A stretch of DNA of 45,669 nt from Choristocarpus tenellus KU-1152 (taxonomy: Eukaryota; Phaeophyceae), in NCBI GenBank assembly GCA_964200185.2, contig CAXNAD020000022.1, positions 1-45,669 on the forward strand, written 5' to 3'. A program made the translations under genes and the position numbers. Positions 11,575 through 21,682 of this stretch are shown one piece after another (position 1 is the first letter of the stretch; each line of letters starts with the position of its first letter). Under the pieces are notes generated by a model. That model was not told the DNA's origin, did no database searches, and worked only from the letters and a program-made list of their open reading frames with translations.

Positions 11575-11813
11575 TTGCCCCAACCCCTGCTGCCTTAGTA
11601 GCCTCCATAGCCATATTAACTGACCCAGAGCCAACAGCAGAGCTGTCTCCTAAAGGTAAGGCTACAGAGCTGTCTGATGCAGCAGAGGTGGTTACAGGGA
11701 CTACTTCAAGTTCAGAATAGGTTTTGCCCCATAGGAGTTCCAGGAATGCATGAGGCATTCTGTGAGAGTCACCAGAGAGCTTTGCTCCGCAGTACTCTAA
11801 GACAGCCTTGGGT
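11575..11813 (-). CDS. Candidate ORC3 exon (helical middle region)
   Basis: An open exon containing VLEYCGAKLSGDSHRMPHAF and then LELLWGKTYSELEVV, followed by a Ser/Ala/Gly-rich linker, ending at the donor GGGGCAA|GTAAGG (phase 1). The acceptor is taken as ATGGTAG| at 11814-11815; GTGAAG| at 11832-11833 is an alternative in the same phase. A helix, loop, P, helix pattern like this follows the EHF/PLS block of ORC3 in the family as I remember it. Telomere-type repeats at 11838-11874 directly precede the acceptor, C-rich in transcript sense. The plus-strand frame over it is a shadow. Confidence 0.5.
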
Positions 11814-11978
11814 CTACCATCGTAGCCATACCTTCACATTTAGGGTTAGGTTTAGGGTTAGGGTTGGGGGTTAGTCCTATGGGCTATTAGTAGGCCTTAC
11901 TGCATATGGGTAGAGTTAGGGCTGGCAATATGGTAAAATATGTTTAGGTTGAGGTATGGGCTTGGGTTAGAGATAAGG

Positions 11979-12005
11979 TAGGGTTAGGGTTAGGGTTAGG
12001 GTTAG
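11979..12005. repeat. Interstitial telomere-like tract, (TTAGGG) about 4.5 units
   Basis: A perfect G-strand tract with four GGG runs, capable in principle of a G-quadruplex on the plus strand. A further cluster of degenerate units spans 11838-11960. In transcript sense these are C-rich and sit upstream of the 11575-11813 exon. Confidence 0.95.
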
Positions 12006-12699
12006 CGTTAAGGTTCGGGGTCACGGATAAGTGCTTAGGAGGAGAAAGCTAGACATTTTATGTAGGCCCATGCATTCATTAATAAACTCTCTAAGAATGT
12101 AACATATGTGATCCCCATGGGAAAAGAAGCATACTTGAATCAGTGTTGTGAACCATACCAATTGTATACATCCAATCTCTAAGAATCAGTCAATCAAAGA
12201 AGAGTCTTGTGTCTACTTCAAACTCTCACTGTGAGCTATTTCTATTTTCTTTCCCAAAGGCAGTGATTCGTGACACTCAAGTGCCATTTTCTGCAACTTA
12301 GGGTCAGGGCTAGCCAGGTTTGGTGCACTGCACACAATCCTTGACTCTTGTTTGTGAATTGAGGATTATTCAGCAAATTAAATTATTGGGTAGTAAGGAT
12401 GTGTGACTTCAATTCTTCCCAAATCTATCAAATCACTTATTTTCCTTCATTATGGTCATCACTCAAGGCAGAGACCTTGCCGGCAAATTCAGTTCAAGAG
12501 GCCAAAAATGGTCTAAGATTCCTCAAAGAAACTTAAATCCAACATACACGTTAAATTATTCTATCCACCATAGCCTAAAGACTAGCCCAACCCATGGTCA
12601 GAGGCACTACACACTATAGCATCCACAGGTATACAGGTTAGGGTTAGGGCTAGGGGCTTTTTGCTGTTGAGTGGCAGTGTTTAGGAGTGTGGCCCTAAC

Positions 12700-12868
12700 C
12701 CAAACTTCTTCTAATATCTTCTGAACCACATCAAAGTTGAACGAATACCAAGGTTCTTGGTCAAACGACCTATCAGACCTTTTAATAGAATGTGATACTA
12801 ATGATACTGGAAACATGGACCAAACAGTGCTGTTCAGAAATCCCAGTGACCAATCAAAAAAAGTAGTG
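12700..12868 (-). CDS. Candidate ORC3 exon after the EHF block
   Basis: The acceptor is strong (TTTATTTTGTTCTAG|) and its phase-2 entry exactly complements the phase-2 exit of the preceding exon at 13039-13118. The open frame reads TTFFDWSLGFLNSTVWSMF and later FDQEPWYSFNFDVVQKILEE. The exit is uncertain. The only in-frame GT near the end of the coding-like part is TTTGG|GTTAGG, which itself lies in a telomere-type repeat. No diagnostic motif is seen, and assignment rests on phase and order. Confidence 0.45.
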
Positions 12869-13038
12869 CTAGAACAAAATAAAATGAAACAAAACATGTT
12901 GTGATGATCTCACACCTCTTCAGCCTGTGGAATGGTTGAAGCTGACTGACCAATCAGCACTGTTAAAGAGTTCCCTTTTTTCTCCTAATAACTGACCAAT
13001 CAGAAAGGGCATCACTGCACTGGAATGAAAACACACAC

Positions 13039-13118
13039 CTCTTGAGCCATGATGGGCAGTGATGCATGCATAGGTAGCTAGATGGCCTGGAGAAGTGCTC
13101 AAATACCATGCGGTCCAC
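13039..13118 (-). CDS. ORC3: ORC3 exon carrying the EHF..P.S.LC block
   Basis: 27 codons (the last one split) read VDRMVFEHFSRPSSYLCMHH and CPSWLK. From memory, animal ORC3 has a SLLEHFY.QPLSVLC segment. Joined to the end of the previous exon (SLQTLVRH), the two sequences run without a gap over about 25 positions. The entry is phase 0 after ACAAAAAATAG|, matching the phase-0 exit at 13440. The exit is AAGAG|GTGTGT, phase 2. The frame stays open for another 22 codons past that donor, so a longer exon is possible. This short block is one of the strongest ORC3 signatures here. Confidence 0.75.
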
Positions 13119-13439
13119 CTATTTTTTGTTAAAGAGACAAAAAAAACATGCACAAAAGAGGTATACCCCAGCTGAGATATACACTAAACTGTTCACAAGA
13201 AACTCCCAAGTACACACCTTACTTCTAAAGAAGGAAGAGAGGAAAGAAAATGGAACAAGAAAGGGCATAAAATGCATACAGCATCTGAGATGTGTATCAT
13301 ACTGTGCATAGGTAATTTCTAATGAATGTAGTTTGATTTTGATGAATAAATGGATTTTTTCAACATGTGAAAATATTTCCTGCTCCATATCCCCCCAGAG
13401 CTGGCTCCGTAGCTCCTTCCTACCTATCCTTGTTCTCAC

Positions 13440-13535
13440 ATGTCTAACCAGTGTTTGGAGGGAATGGTGCGAGTTCGAAAAGGCTCTGGTCAGCCAATCC
13501 AACGTTCCTGGGCCAGGCATTAGAGGCAACTTTCC
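13440..13535 (-). CDS. ORC3: ORC3 exon (helices before the EHF block)
   Basis: 32 codons in phase 0 at both ends, with acceptor TATCCAATACAG| and donor AGACAT|GTGAGA. It reads LPLMPGPGTLDWLTRAFSNS and HHSLQTLVRH. This matches the ORC3 pattern FPF.....L..L...FL.HDFSIQ.F...: SLQTLVRH lines up with SIQNFIKG of animal ORC3 as remembered. The intron upstream starts with degenerate C-rich telomere units in transcript sense (plus-strand TTAGGG at 13547-13640), right next to the acceptor. Confidence 0.8.
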
Positions 13536-14465
13536 CTGTATTGGATAGAATTAGGGTAAGATTCAGGGATTTTGATCAGGGACTAGGATCATGAATTGGG
13601 GTTAGGAATTAGAGATTTGGTTAGGGTTAGGGTTAGGGATATATCCATTCCTATAGTAAAATTTTGTCATCTTTCAGACCATGAAGGACCAAAATGGGCT
13701 TGACGGACACCAACTGGAAAGATATAAACGCTTATTCCAATGTAAGGAATACTAAATAAAAATAAATCCATTACTTGGTGTTCATGGTTTGACATTCTCA
13801 TTATGCTAATTTGATTTCTTGCATTGACAACTTGATATTGCTGTGATAACGATTCAATATTATAGTGACAAGGATTTCATTTTTCATGGTTAAAACAGTT
13901 TCGTAAGGATCGCAGTAGGATAGAGTACCACCCCAACTCCAACTCAGACATGAGTACAAATACTCCATCTCATTATCTTGATCATTAACTTGTGCCAGTT
14001 GTTCTTCCTAACATAACCCCTACCCATACCTAACATAATCAATATCACAGTAGTGTTGGGCTTAGAATTAGTCCCAGATTTGTTTAGGTGTAAGTTCTTC
14101 ACAATCTGAGCCCAAACACAATTTTACAGCACTGGACAGCTCACGATTAGGTTTGCCCCATTTTATTGGCAATACGTTCTGTGCAATTGAACCCTAACTC
14201 TCATTTTTAGCACAACTGTAAAGTAGTAGACAGGATAGGGATAGTCCTAGCTCTAAGTTCTGAATCATTCAGTTGACTTGATATTAACCCAGGTTCTAAC
14301 ACATATTTTTACAGCAGTGGACAGGGACACATATTGTGAGAAACTCTGTGTTTTTCTAGAGGTGGTAATCATTCTTTATTCTTAATCAAATGTTGTACCT
14401 CAACTACATTCTGACAACAATCAGCAAGAGCAACTGATGAATCTCTTCCGCCTTCTCTCTCTAAC

Positions 14466-14510
14466 AAGCCCTAACCCTTCCCCCTCCCCCTAACTCTAAT
14501 AGAATAATCC
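14466..14510. repeat. Telomere-like degenerate tract beside the GC-AG donor
   Basis: Plus-strand CCCTAACCCTTCCCCC followed by TCCCCCTAACTC gives G-runs in transcript sense starting about 18 bp after the splice donor of the exon 14528-14653. Confidence 0.85.
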
Positions 14511-14527
14511 TGAGGTGTAGTACTTGC

Positions 14528-14653
14528 CTGGAGAAAGAGTGCTTCAAACAGACCGTCAGCGCAGATTCTGGCAGAGGGAAGTTCAAACGCCTTGCCCACC
14601 AACTGACTCACCGTAGAAGGAGAAAGTCTGTCACGTGGGAAACCCACTCCAAC
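14528..14653 (-). CDS. ORC3: ORC3 exon with GC-AG splice donor
   Basis: 42 codons in phase 0 at both ends. The acceptor is TGAATTTCCAG| and the donor CTCCAG|GCAAGT, a textbook GC-type donor. The sequence RLSPSTVSQLVGKAFELPSA and then CADGLFEALFLQ aligns with the ORC3 AAA+-like segment R(L)LP..VSSLL....F.L.S....L...L..LLL in animal ORC3 as remembered. It follows the exon ending FPLALVALVS with compatible phase. ORC3 acts in the nucleus as part of the six-subunit origin recognition complex that loads the MCM helicase on replication origins. Confidence 0.85.
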
Positions 14654-14839
14654 CTGGAAATTCATTTTATTGAATGATTAGGAGAACATATATGGATGAC
14701 TTGGAGAACACAAGTGTGTAGTATCAAGTAATTACAGGGGGGAAAATGTCAAATGAAAAATAGTCATTTGTTCGATCTTTTTGATTCTTTGACCATATAA
14801 CAACAAAAGCAAAGTAAAGACAGTTGGCCCACATCCAAC

Positions 14840-15660
14840 ACAAAAATGGTACATCATATCCAAAGGGGTTGGTACAGATTGGCAACCCACAGAGGTCGTA
14901 CCATACCAGTGCTGATAATGTTACAGGGATACAGTATGCAGTGCCATAATATCACCCACATGTGACCATGGTTCAGGCATGGTATATCACTCAGTAGTGT
15001 ACCATTACAAACTTCAACCTACAGCTTGGGGATGGTACAAGGTTTAGGGTTAGATATTACTAGTAGTACCGTACCAATCAAACTCAGGGTTAGGATTAGG
15101 GTTACCCTAACCCTAAGTAATACCTGCCCTAAGTAATACCTGTAAGTTTGGTATGGGGGAGATACCTTGAGGTAAATCACAACAGTACACTATTCCAGAT
15201 CTATACTTGTTGTTCTAGAATATTGCTGGGAGGAATGCCACAAAAGTACGGCATTAACATTATTAGCCTTCATTAACATCTGCCAACGGTATGGACAATT
15301 CATCGATGAGGAGTATCATGGCATTCGTGTACAATTTGTCAACATCTGCCTACAGTTTGCTGGTGTTACTGAGATGAATACCATAGCCATTAGATAGGGT
15401 TAGGGTTAGGATTTAGGGTTAGGGTTAGGAACATCACAGTAGTACAATTGTTTAGAAACACAATTCAGGGATGGCACCTGGACAAAGACCACACCGGTGC
15501 CATACCAGCACTAACCTTGAAACCTACCTATGTATCATATGGGCAAGGTACTTGGATGATATCACAGACTGAGTGTGATACAATTTATAACCTCCACCTA
15601 CAGAACAGGGATGGTACCAGCAACCTGACCAGAGCATTACAACATAATCAATGCGTTACC
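14840..15660. repeat. Degenerate tandem repeat with GGTAC(C/A) and CTACAG motifs
   Basis: Diverged units contain AACCTACAGCTTGGGGATGG, CACCTACAGAACAGGGATGG, CACAATTCAGGGATGGCAC and TCTGCCTACAGTTTGCTGG, each followed by GTAC or GTGCCATACCAGC-type blocks. Spacing is roughly 100-130 bp. It fills most of the intron between the ORC3 exons at 16118 and 14653, together with telomere-type tracts at 15040-15117 and 15395-15430. The plus-strand frame 15448-15696 is repeat-derived. Confidence 0.45.
15088..15117. repeat. Head-to-head telomere-like tract (palindromic)
   Basis: GGTTAGGATTAGGG is followed immediately by TTA and CCCTAACCCTAA, so G- and C-strand telomere units meet head to head and can form a perfect TTAGGG/CCCTAA hairpin. 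Confidence 0.8.
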
Positions 15661-16061
15661 TTTGTACTCAAAAGCGATGATATATTATACACTTGATCCA
15701 ATTATTTTCATTGTTTAATTGCTGCAAAAACATCTACATGGTAGCAGACTGTAAGATTCAGTACACTAGTTTTGTAGGCTAAAAGTTAGGGTTAGGGTCA
15801 TGGATAGTAAGCCATAGCAGAATAGCATCATCCACAGGATGCTACAATGTTTGGAAACCCTAACCCAAAATTGAGGCCTTTTCTGCACTGGAGGAACTCT
15901 CACTAGAAAAGTCCTTGATAAAATGAAGATAGGGAAAAATAAAAACATGTTGCTACCTACACAACACAAGTCTGCAAAGTACCTCAAAAATGAGTTAGAA
16001 AAACTGAAGAAGTTCAAATCTTTTGTCTTCTATGGCTACTTCAACGTATCCATCAATCACA

Positions 16062-16097
16062 AACCCTATCCCTAACCCTAACCCCAACCCTACTATT
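16062..16097. repeat. Telomere-like tract beside the ORC3 exon donor
   Basis: Plus-strand AACCCTATCCCTAACCCTAA and CCCCAACCCTAC give six G-runs in transcript sense, starting about 20 bp after the donor at 16117. Confidence 0.9.
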
Positions 16098-16117
16098 GAA
16101 AAAAGAACATGACTTAC

Positions 16118-16231
16118 TGAAACCAATGCCACCAAGGCAAGTGGAAACCCCTGTTCGCATTTTGGAGAAGTCGTGATGGTGCCATGGGCATATGGAGGCT
16201 GCACTAAGATGGATAAGACCCTTGTTAGGAC
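16118..16231 (-). CDS. ORC3: ORC3 exon (AAA+-like core, FPL segment)
   Basis: 38 codons in phase 0 at both ends, with acceptor TCTTCTTGGTCCAG| and donor TTTCA|GTAAGT. It reads VLTRVLSILVQPPYAHG and then CEQGFPLALVALVS. In ORC3 the Walker-B-like strand is followed by VLQD.I...S.....FPL.L(I/V)FG. Both halves of that pattern are present, with a short insert (PPYAHGTITTSPK) between them. The acceptor pyrimidine tract is itself a C-strand telomere-type repeat (plus 16244-16260). Confidence 0.85.
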
Positions 16232-16780
16232 CTGGACCAAGAAGAGGGGTAGGGTTAGGAGTAATGCCAAGGATTTACACAGTGCAACAGAGTGCTACAT
16301 GTAGCTACAGAGCACCATGTCTCTCATGTTCATACTTCTACAGATCTTCACAACATCTAATGTTAATAATAAAACAGCTGGATACAGAGCAATAGAGTGA
16401 ATGTTTACTACTTTTGATACCCTTAATAAATTGTATCTTTTGTTCTATTTTTTTTTACTTAATCAGTAAAAAAATATCACAAGCTTAATAACGTCCTCGA
16501 AGTGGCCTTGTGCAATCTTCCACCTCCTACTTTTCTAATTTAACTTGGCAGCAAACATCACCTGGTGGAAAAATAGCACCTTCACTGCAAAATCACAACC
16601 AATAATCTCTCCAATGTTCTGATATTTGAATTTTCTCTACATAATGCAATAGAGCACTACAGGTACCTACATAGTTTGAACCAAAGATCCCCTCGCCTGC
16701 CCCCTTCCATTCCTTCCATATTTCCTGGAAGATGTCACAGAGCACTGCAGGTGACCACAGAGCACTAGAGGTCCCCTCAC

Positions 16781-16951
16781 CTGCTTAGGCACGCCTTCCA
16801 CATTCTCTATGAGCACCACCACCGGAGGGCGGACAACACCTCCTTCTCCCCCCTTGCCCCCTTCTGTGAGAGGATAGAGGGAGTTATACCACTCTCGTAT
16901 GGCGTGCATGACCAGAGGATGGCGAGGGCGTACACCTCCAAAATCTAGGCA
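16781..16951 (-). CDS. ORC3: ORC3 exon with Walker-B-like strand
   Basis: 57 codons in phase 0 at both ends. The acceptor is TTTGGACGCAG| and the donor AAGCAG|GTGAGG. It begins CLDFGGVRPRHPLVMHAIRE, continues WYNSLYPLTEGGKGG and ends RPPVVVLIENVEGVPKQ. The last segment matches the ORC3 hallmark PPVVV(I/L)..(D/N)(V/M)E.F....: a hydrophobic strand ending in N/D-x-E where an AAA+ Walker B would lie. The W.......L region upstream corresponds to the SSW-containing helix of the family. ORC3 lacks a functional ATPase site, and no P-loop is seen here. Confidence 0.88.
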
Positions 16952-17326
16952 CTGCGTCCAAAGAAAACAGAAACCAAAACAAGTACCTTTAATAAGCTTT
17001 TTAAACCCCTCTTAATACCCTATTAATAGAAGGGATGAAGAAATACAATACAAATGTGGGAAAAAAATGAAAAAATAAATAAGCATAATTAGACCGGTGA
17101 AGGGGGCGGAGTCCAAGCAATTTTTAGGTTCTCTCTATGGATCTGTGGAGGAAAAATAAGAGAGAAACGGGAGGGGGAGGGGGGGAATGGAGACTTCTCA
17201 CTAGTCCAATTTCTATTATTTTGAATCGTGAGGAATACTACAAAGCAAAAATAATAGCAAAGATAATAGAAGAAAAATAGTAATAGCAGTAGTAATAGTA
17301 GTAGTAGTAGTAGTAGTAATAGTAGC

Positions 17327-17361
<35 letters not shown>

Positions 17362-17787
17362 CAGTAGTAATAGTAGCAGTAGTAGTAGTAGTAGTAGTAA
17401 TAGTAGTAGTGGTAGTAGTAATAGTAGTAGTAGTAGTAGTAGTAGTAGTAACAGCTATAATAAAAAAAAAATTACTGCAATTAATCTAAATCAACAGATA
17501 ATCATATTGAAAATCAAGAGGTCAGTACATATAGAGATCGGTATGTGTTTTTCGTACATGTGCCAACTGCTCACACACACCTTAAAAGTTGTTCATGTGG
17601 GTATTTATCTAGCTAGAGTTGTAGTCATCAGTAGGCCTGTTCCTCGTTACACCAACACCTTGGGTTAGGGTTAGGAATAGGGTCTCAAGTGCAAAACTGC
17701 GTAAGCATAGAGTGATAATTGAAACATTGAAATGCAATAGCTTCTTTTCCTTCAGGGAGGCATGGGAGGGGGCAAGAGAATACACAC
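16952..17787. other. ORC3 intron containing a trinucleotide microsatellite
   Basis: Non-coding between two phase-compatible ORC3 exons. It holds an (AGT)n array and one G-strand telomere-type tract at 17663-17685. No other exon is seen, but one short exon is expected or missing here, because the entry phase at 16951 is 0 and the previous exon also exits at phase 0. Confidence 0.5.
17282..17452. repeat. (AGT)n microsatellite with AAT and AGC interruptions
   Basis: About 170 bp of TAGTAGTAG with occasional AATAGT and GCAGTAG interruptions. It lies in an ORC3 intron. Confidence 0.97.
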
Positions 17788-17869
17788 CTGAGATAACAGG
17801 CTGGATAACGCCATTTCCAGAGTGGAACATGCCTCAGGGCGCAATACAAGAACAACCTTATCATCAGCG
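17788..17869 (-). CDS. ORC3: ORC3 exon (N-terminal VV.L...(D/E)C..L...L..L(L/I)SQ block)
   Basis: Codons read ADDKVVLVLRPEACSTLEMA and LSSLLSQ. Entry is phase 2 after CATGCCCCAG| and exit phase 0 at CTCAG|GTGTGT. Animal ORC3 has YVV.LQAKDCPDMK..LQKLISQL here (from memory), and the residue spacing agrees. The first base completes a TGC (Cys) codon with the TG left by the upstream exon at 21683. This gives an HGC junction like the HGC-H-V motif of plant ORC3. Confidence 0.82.
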
Positions 17870-18689
17870 CTGGGGCATGGAATGGGGTGAGGGAGAAGGG
17901 AAGGCAACAGGTTAAGCATGTCATGTGCAATCCTCAAAATGCTTGTGTGATGCATAGCAGTGCTATGTGCAATGGAATTGTACCAATGTCTTGAGGTAAA
18001 AGAAAAAGATCATACCGTTCACACCAGTGCTAGATGTACTAACCTTAACCTTAACCCTAGCACTTGTACTGAGATCCAGGATGACTGAAATTGGCACAAC
18101 ATAGTTAATCTTTGTAGTCAAGAGAATTAAGGAAATGAATTTTATCTATACCAAGATCTAGGACAAATGGAGCATAAGGAACAGGATGAAGTAATGTGTA
18201 ATGATAATATTGTTGTGATTATTGTTATCATCACCATTATTAATATTACTATTTTCATCATTAATAATGTTCAAGAGCATGTAAAGATGGGGCACTACAA
18301 AGATTACTAATAATAGTCCTAACCCTAACCCTTCATGAACGAAGGAGTTTTTTGCTCATGTCACAGTTATTCAAAGTAATGTCTTGTCTATGGATAACAA
18401 AAAAATGCTATAAATTGTACTTGGAGCCTCAGAGATAGAGCTAGGTTTAGGTTTGGGATTGGGATTAAGGATTAGGGTTAGAGACCTCTATGAAATAGAA
18501 CTAGATGTCACAGGGGGGGGACTAGTTTGAAAAGGGGTTGCTTCATCCAATAATAAATCGAACTGGACGTAGGATATTTTCAAAACTACTTCATGATCAT
18601 GATGTCATATTCATCACTGCTTCTCTTTTGGGGGGAAGAATAGAGTTAATATTAGGGTTAGGATACTCATCAATATCATTAACAGGTTC

Positions 18690-18885
18690 TTTTTTCTTGG
18701 AAACTTTCAATCAATCCAAGTTGTTTTGTCTTTTTGGAAACTTTCAATCAATTCAGTTGTCGTTCTGTCTTTTTGGAAACTTTCAATCAATTCAAGTTGT
18801 TTTATCATTTTGGAAAGTTTCAATCAAAATTCAGTTATCTTTCTGTCTTTTTGGAAACTTTCAATCAATTCAAGTTGTCGTTTTG
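18690..18885. repeat. Tandem repeat, five units of 37-41 bp
   Basis: Five copies of a unit whose core is TTGGAAACTTTCAATCAATT, followed by CA(A)GTTG and TTTTGTCTT. It lies in the large ORC3 intron. The open plus-strand frames (FxLFGNFQSIQ repeats) are generated by the repeat. Confidence 0.9.
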
Positions 18886-19807
18886 TTGCAAATCTACACA
18901 GTTCTCCGCAGCAACATGTAAGGTGTGCTGACGAAACAGACCATACAAACTGAAACTGTCTTCTGATCACTTCTCCAGCCAAATCGTTCCAAGATCCTCA
19001 CAGAAGACATCACCTACAAGATGCGTACTTGATTTGATAAATGGAAGGAAATATCTTGTGAATTGTTTTCTTGAAATTTTCACTGGTAAAATGGTCGTAG
19101 GATCTACACACAAGATGTCACCAGGAATGTATGGAGCACGTTTATGAAGTGGTTGATGGCATCCGAAACCGTTTTTTAAGTGTTTGAACAGTGCCATCAA
19201 AGATGGGGGCGTCACTGAGTTTTAAGGGCCCCTTTGGCTGCCTTGGGAGTGTGTGTCTTGAGCACTGTGGTAGAGGGCTCTTATGGCCAACAAAGTATTC
19301 AATACTAATCTTTTTCTACATTTTCACTCTCCCTCAGAGGGGTGAACTGCATTACAGGCATAGGGATGGTGTATATTGTACCTCAAAGTACAAGGTTTCC
19401 AAGCACCTTTAAACTCAAAAGGGTCAACAAGTTTTAACCCTTCTCAGGTGGTTTCGCTCTTTCAATTTAAAAAAAATGCAGTATTATAGAGGTGATATAT
19501 TCAAAGGTTGGCAGGAATTGAACATATTTTGACAGTTACTACCATTTCTACGAGACACACATGCTGAGAGTTCACAAAAGAGCTTGTAGGGTCTGAAACC
19601 GTTTTCTGAAACTTTCACCAGTTCAACACATAGTCGTAGGACAAATACGACTGGCGTCAGCAGCAGCATATGCAGTGCGTCGCACAAAACGGCTGATAGA
19701 ATCTGAAAACACTTTGCTACCATTGTGTCACAATTTTTTTAAGATCATACAACACACAAAGAAAAGGGTTTCACCAATGGATGAGTCATCGGCTGGCTGG
19801 ACTGAAA

Positions 19808-20003
19808 CTGTTTTCTGGCAGTTGATTACATCAGCCTCATAGTTGTACATGGGATATGCACAGAAGGTGTGGGGCACATAAATTATGTGGTGTCTAGACA
19901 AAACAGGTAGTAAAAACAGAGCAGGGTCTGGTCTCTATCTGCTTCCTGTATTGTTCAGTTGTGATTGGTTAAAAATTGATAAATACTTGAGATTTTAAAC
20001 TTA
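19808..20003. repeat. Dispersed repeat, copy A (inverted relative to 26938-27122)
   Basis: About 190 bp including CAGAAGGTGTGGGGCA, ATGTGGTGTCTAGAC, GGGTCTGGTCTCTATCTGCT and ATACTTGAGATTTTAAACTT. It recurs in reverse orientation at 26938-27122 with roughly 10-12 percent divergence by eye. No coding frame is conserved between copies. It is likely a transposon fragment. Confidence 0.85.
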
Positions 20004-20428
20004 GAAGCAGTTGAAAAGGTTCAACATGTTAGCTAAGGAAAATATTCAGGTGTTTTAAGTTTGAACCACACGCACAAGGCCATGCTCATCACAAACACTA
20101 ACCCTAAGCCCCACTACATGTTTCCATGACTATGGATCTGCCTGAAGCCTCTGGAGACTTTGAGAATCCATCTGACCAATATGCTCTACCACATGCAGGG
20201 TATGGCAATGAGAAAGACCAACCGGAAGATGTCTGGACTATGATCAAACTGTTTCAAGGCATTCCAGAAGGAGGGCATAACACAAGCTGGCAAGTGCGGA
20301 GTGGGAAGTGAGTGGCACCTTGGAGGTAGAGCAATCAAGATAGGACATGCTAGACACAGTTGGCATGTTACAGCACAGAGCGCACACTGCTTGTGCCACC
20401 CTGTGTTGAGCAATCACAACCCTGAGCA

Positions 20429-20688
20429 AAAGTATCTTAGAGGGTAGAGTTGCGTCCATTTGGGGGTCAAAATTCAATGTTGCGATGTTGACGTAATTTT
20501 GGCTATCGTGTTTGTTAGGAAGTGTCAATATATACGTTTCGGAAACACCTTCTCATAACATACACATTTTACCTACTCCGAAACATTTTGGAGTAGGAAA
20601 ATGCCAAAAAAAACGCCATGGGAAGCCAAGCCCTATATGGACAAACAGGGCAAAACTCGTAACCTCTAAAAAACCTCTAAGATACTTT
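20429..20688. mobile_element. MITE-like element, copy 2
   Basis: A 260-bp element with clean terminal inverted repeats AAAGTATCTTAGAGGG/CCTCTAAGATACTTT, better preserved than copy 1 at 3634-3886. It shares the interior AATTTTGGCTATCGTGTTTG and TTTGGAGTAGGAAAATG with copy 1, and the GTCCATTTGGGG inner arm. It lies inside the large ORC3 intron. No transposase is present. Confidence 0.7.
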
Positions 20689-21682
20689 AACTCTCAACTC
20701 ACCCTTGAATCGCACACAAAGCGCAAAGCAATAAAGGGCCTTGAGGGCAAAGCAAGCATACACACCAGAAAATGACATAACCAAATTGAAGTATTCAATC
20801 ATCACTTTGGATCAACGTTGAAATACGGCTCAGGGTTTGTCAGAAGTCGGTATGACTAACAGAAAGCTGTCTGTGGACGGTATATGTGGAACCACTTATA
20901 CCATTCAGGATAAACCCTAGAGCATTATGCCGCTTCAACGACTGTCGATTTCCAAGTTGGTGGTAAACAGGAATTTTCTAAATTAGTTAGGAGATAAACA
21001 GGAATTTTCTAGATTCTTGTTGACAGTACACAGAAAATTTCCTGTGTAGTTGGAGGTAAACAGAATGTACCAAATTAGTTGGTGGTAAACAGGAAGTTAT
21101 CGGATTAGTCTGCTGCCCACTGGGCCATATATACTTGTATTTGAAAACATCGATTTGGATCAATTGCCAATAGGTACAAATCACAACACTTGGTAATAGC
21201 CGGAATCCACCTCAAATTTGACAGGAGATGAGAGCTTCTGACAGCAGTAGAAAAGTACACACAAAAGAGTTCGAGTTGAATTGCTCACACCTTCAGTGAG
21301 GCCCCTCACTATTTGGGGGACCATGACCTCACAAAAGGGATCACTACACACTCTAATTGGATCAGGCAAAGCAAATTGTTTCAAGCCGATCAATTAAAGA
21401 TTCATAAAATCGTTCTATTCAAAAATAGTATGTGTTCGGAATACGTTTCCAACTTGAGGGGTTGTCGAAAATTGTATCTGCACGCAAGGTTTCAGCAGCA
21501 GCATGTTTTCTGACCATTTCACGAGCCAAAGGGTCATAAGAGTCCATACAAAGCATCGTAAATTCTGTAGGGTTAGGGTTAGTAGGGTGTTCATGAAATG
21601 GCTTTGAGGATGTATGCGGGAAAAACCAAATCTGACCATTTCTCCAGAAAATACAGTTTTGTTGAAAGTTGGAAGCGCTTAC

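Larger units (their letters stand above)
18955..21640 (-). pseudogene. Decayed armadillo/HEAT-like repeat coding debris in an ORC3 intron
   Basis: Several minus-strand frames, none intact, share a degenerate pattern. At 18967-19215 two units 36 residues apart read CVDPTTILPVKISRKQF and CEDLGTIWLEK. At 19484-19723 a frame has RICPTTMC and ESFRKRF. At 21419-21640 a frame has LCMDSYDPLAREMVRKHAAA, and at 21181-21393 another has CSDPFCEVMVPQIVRGLTEG. At 20350-20400 there is RVAQAVCALCCNMP. The leucine/alanine helical flavour suggests ARM-type repeats, but frameshifts and stops break every piece. It may be a pseudogene or retrocopy inserted in the intron. Family assignment is tentative. Confidence 0.3.
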
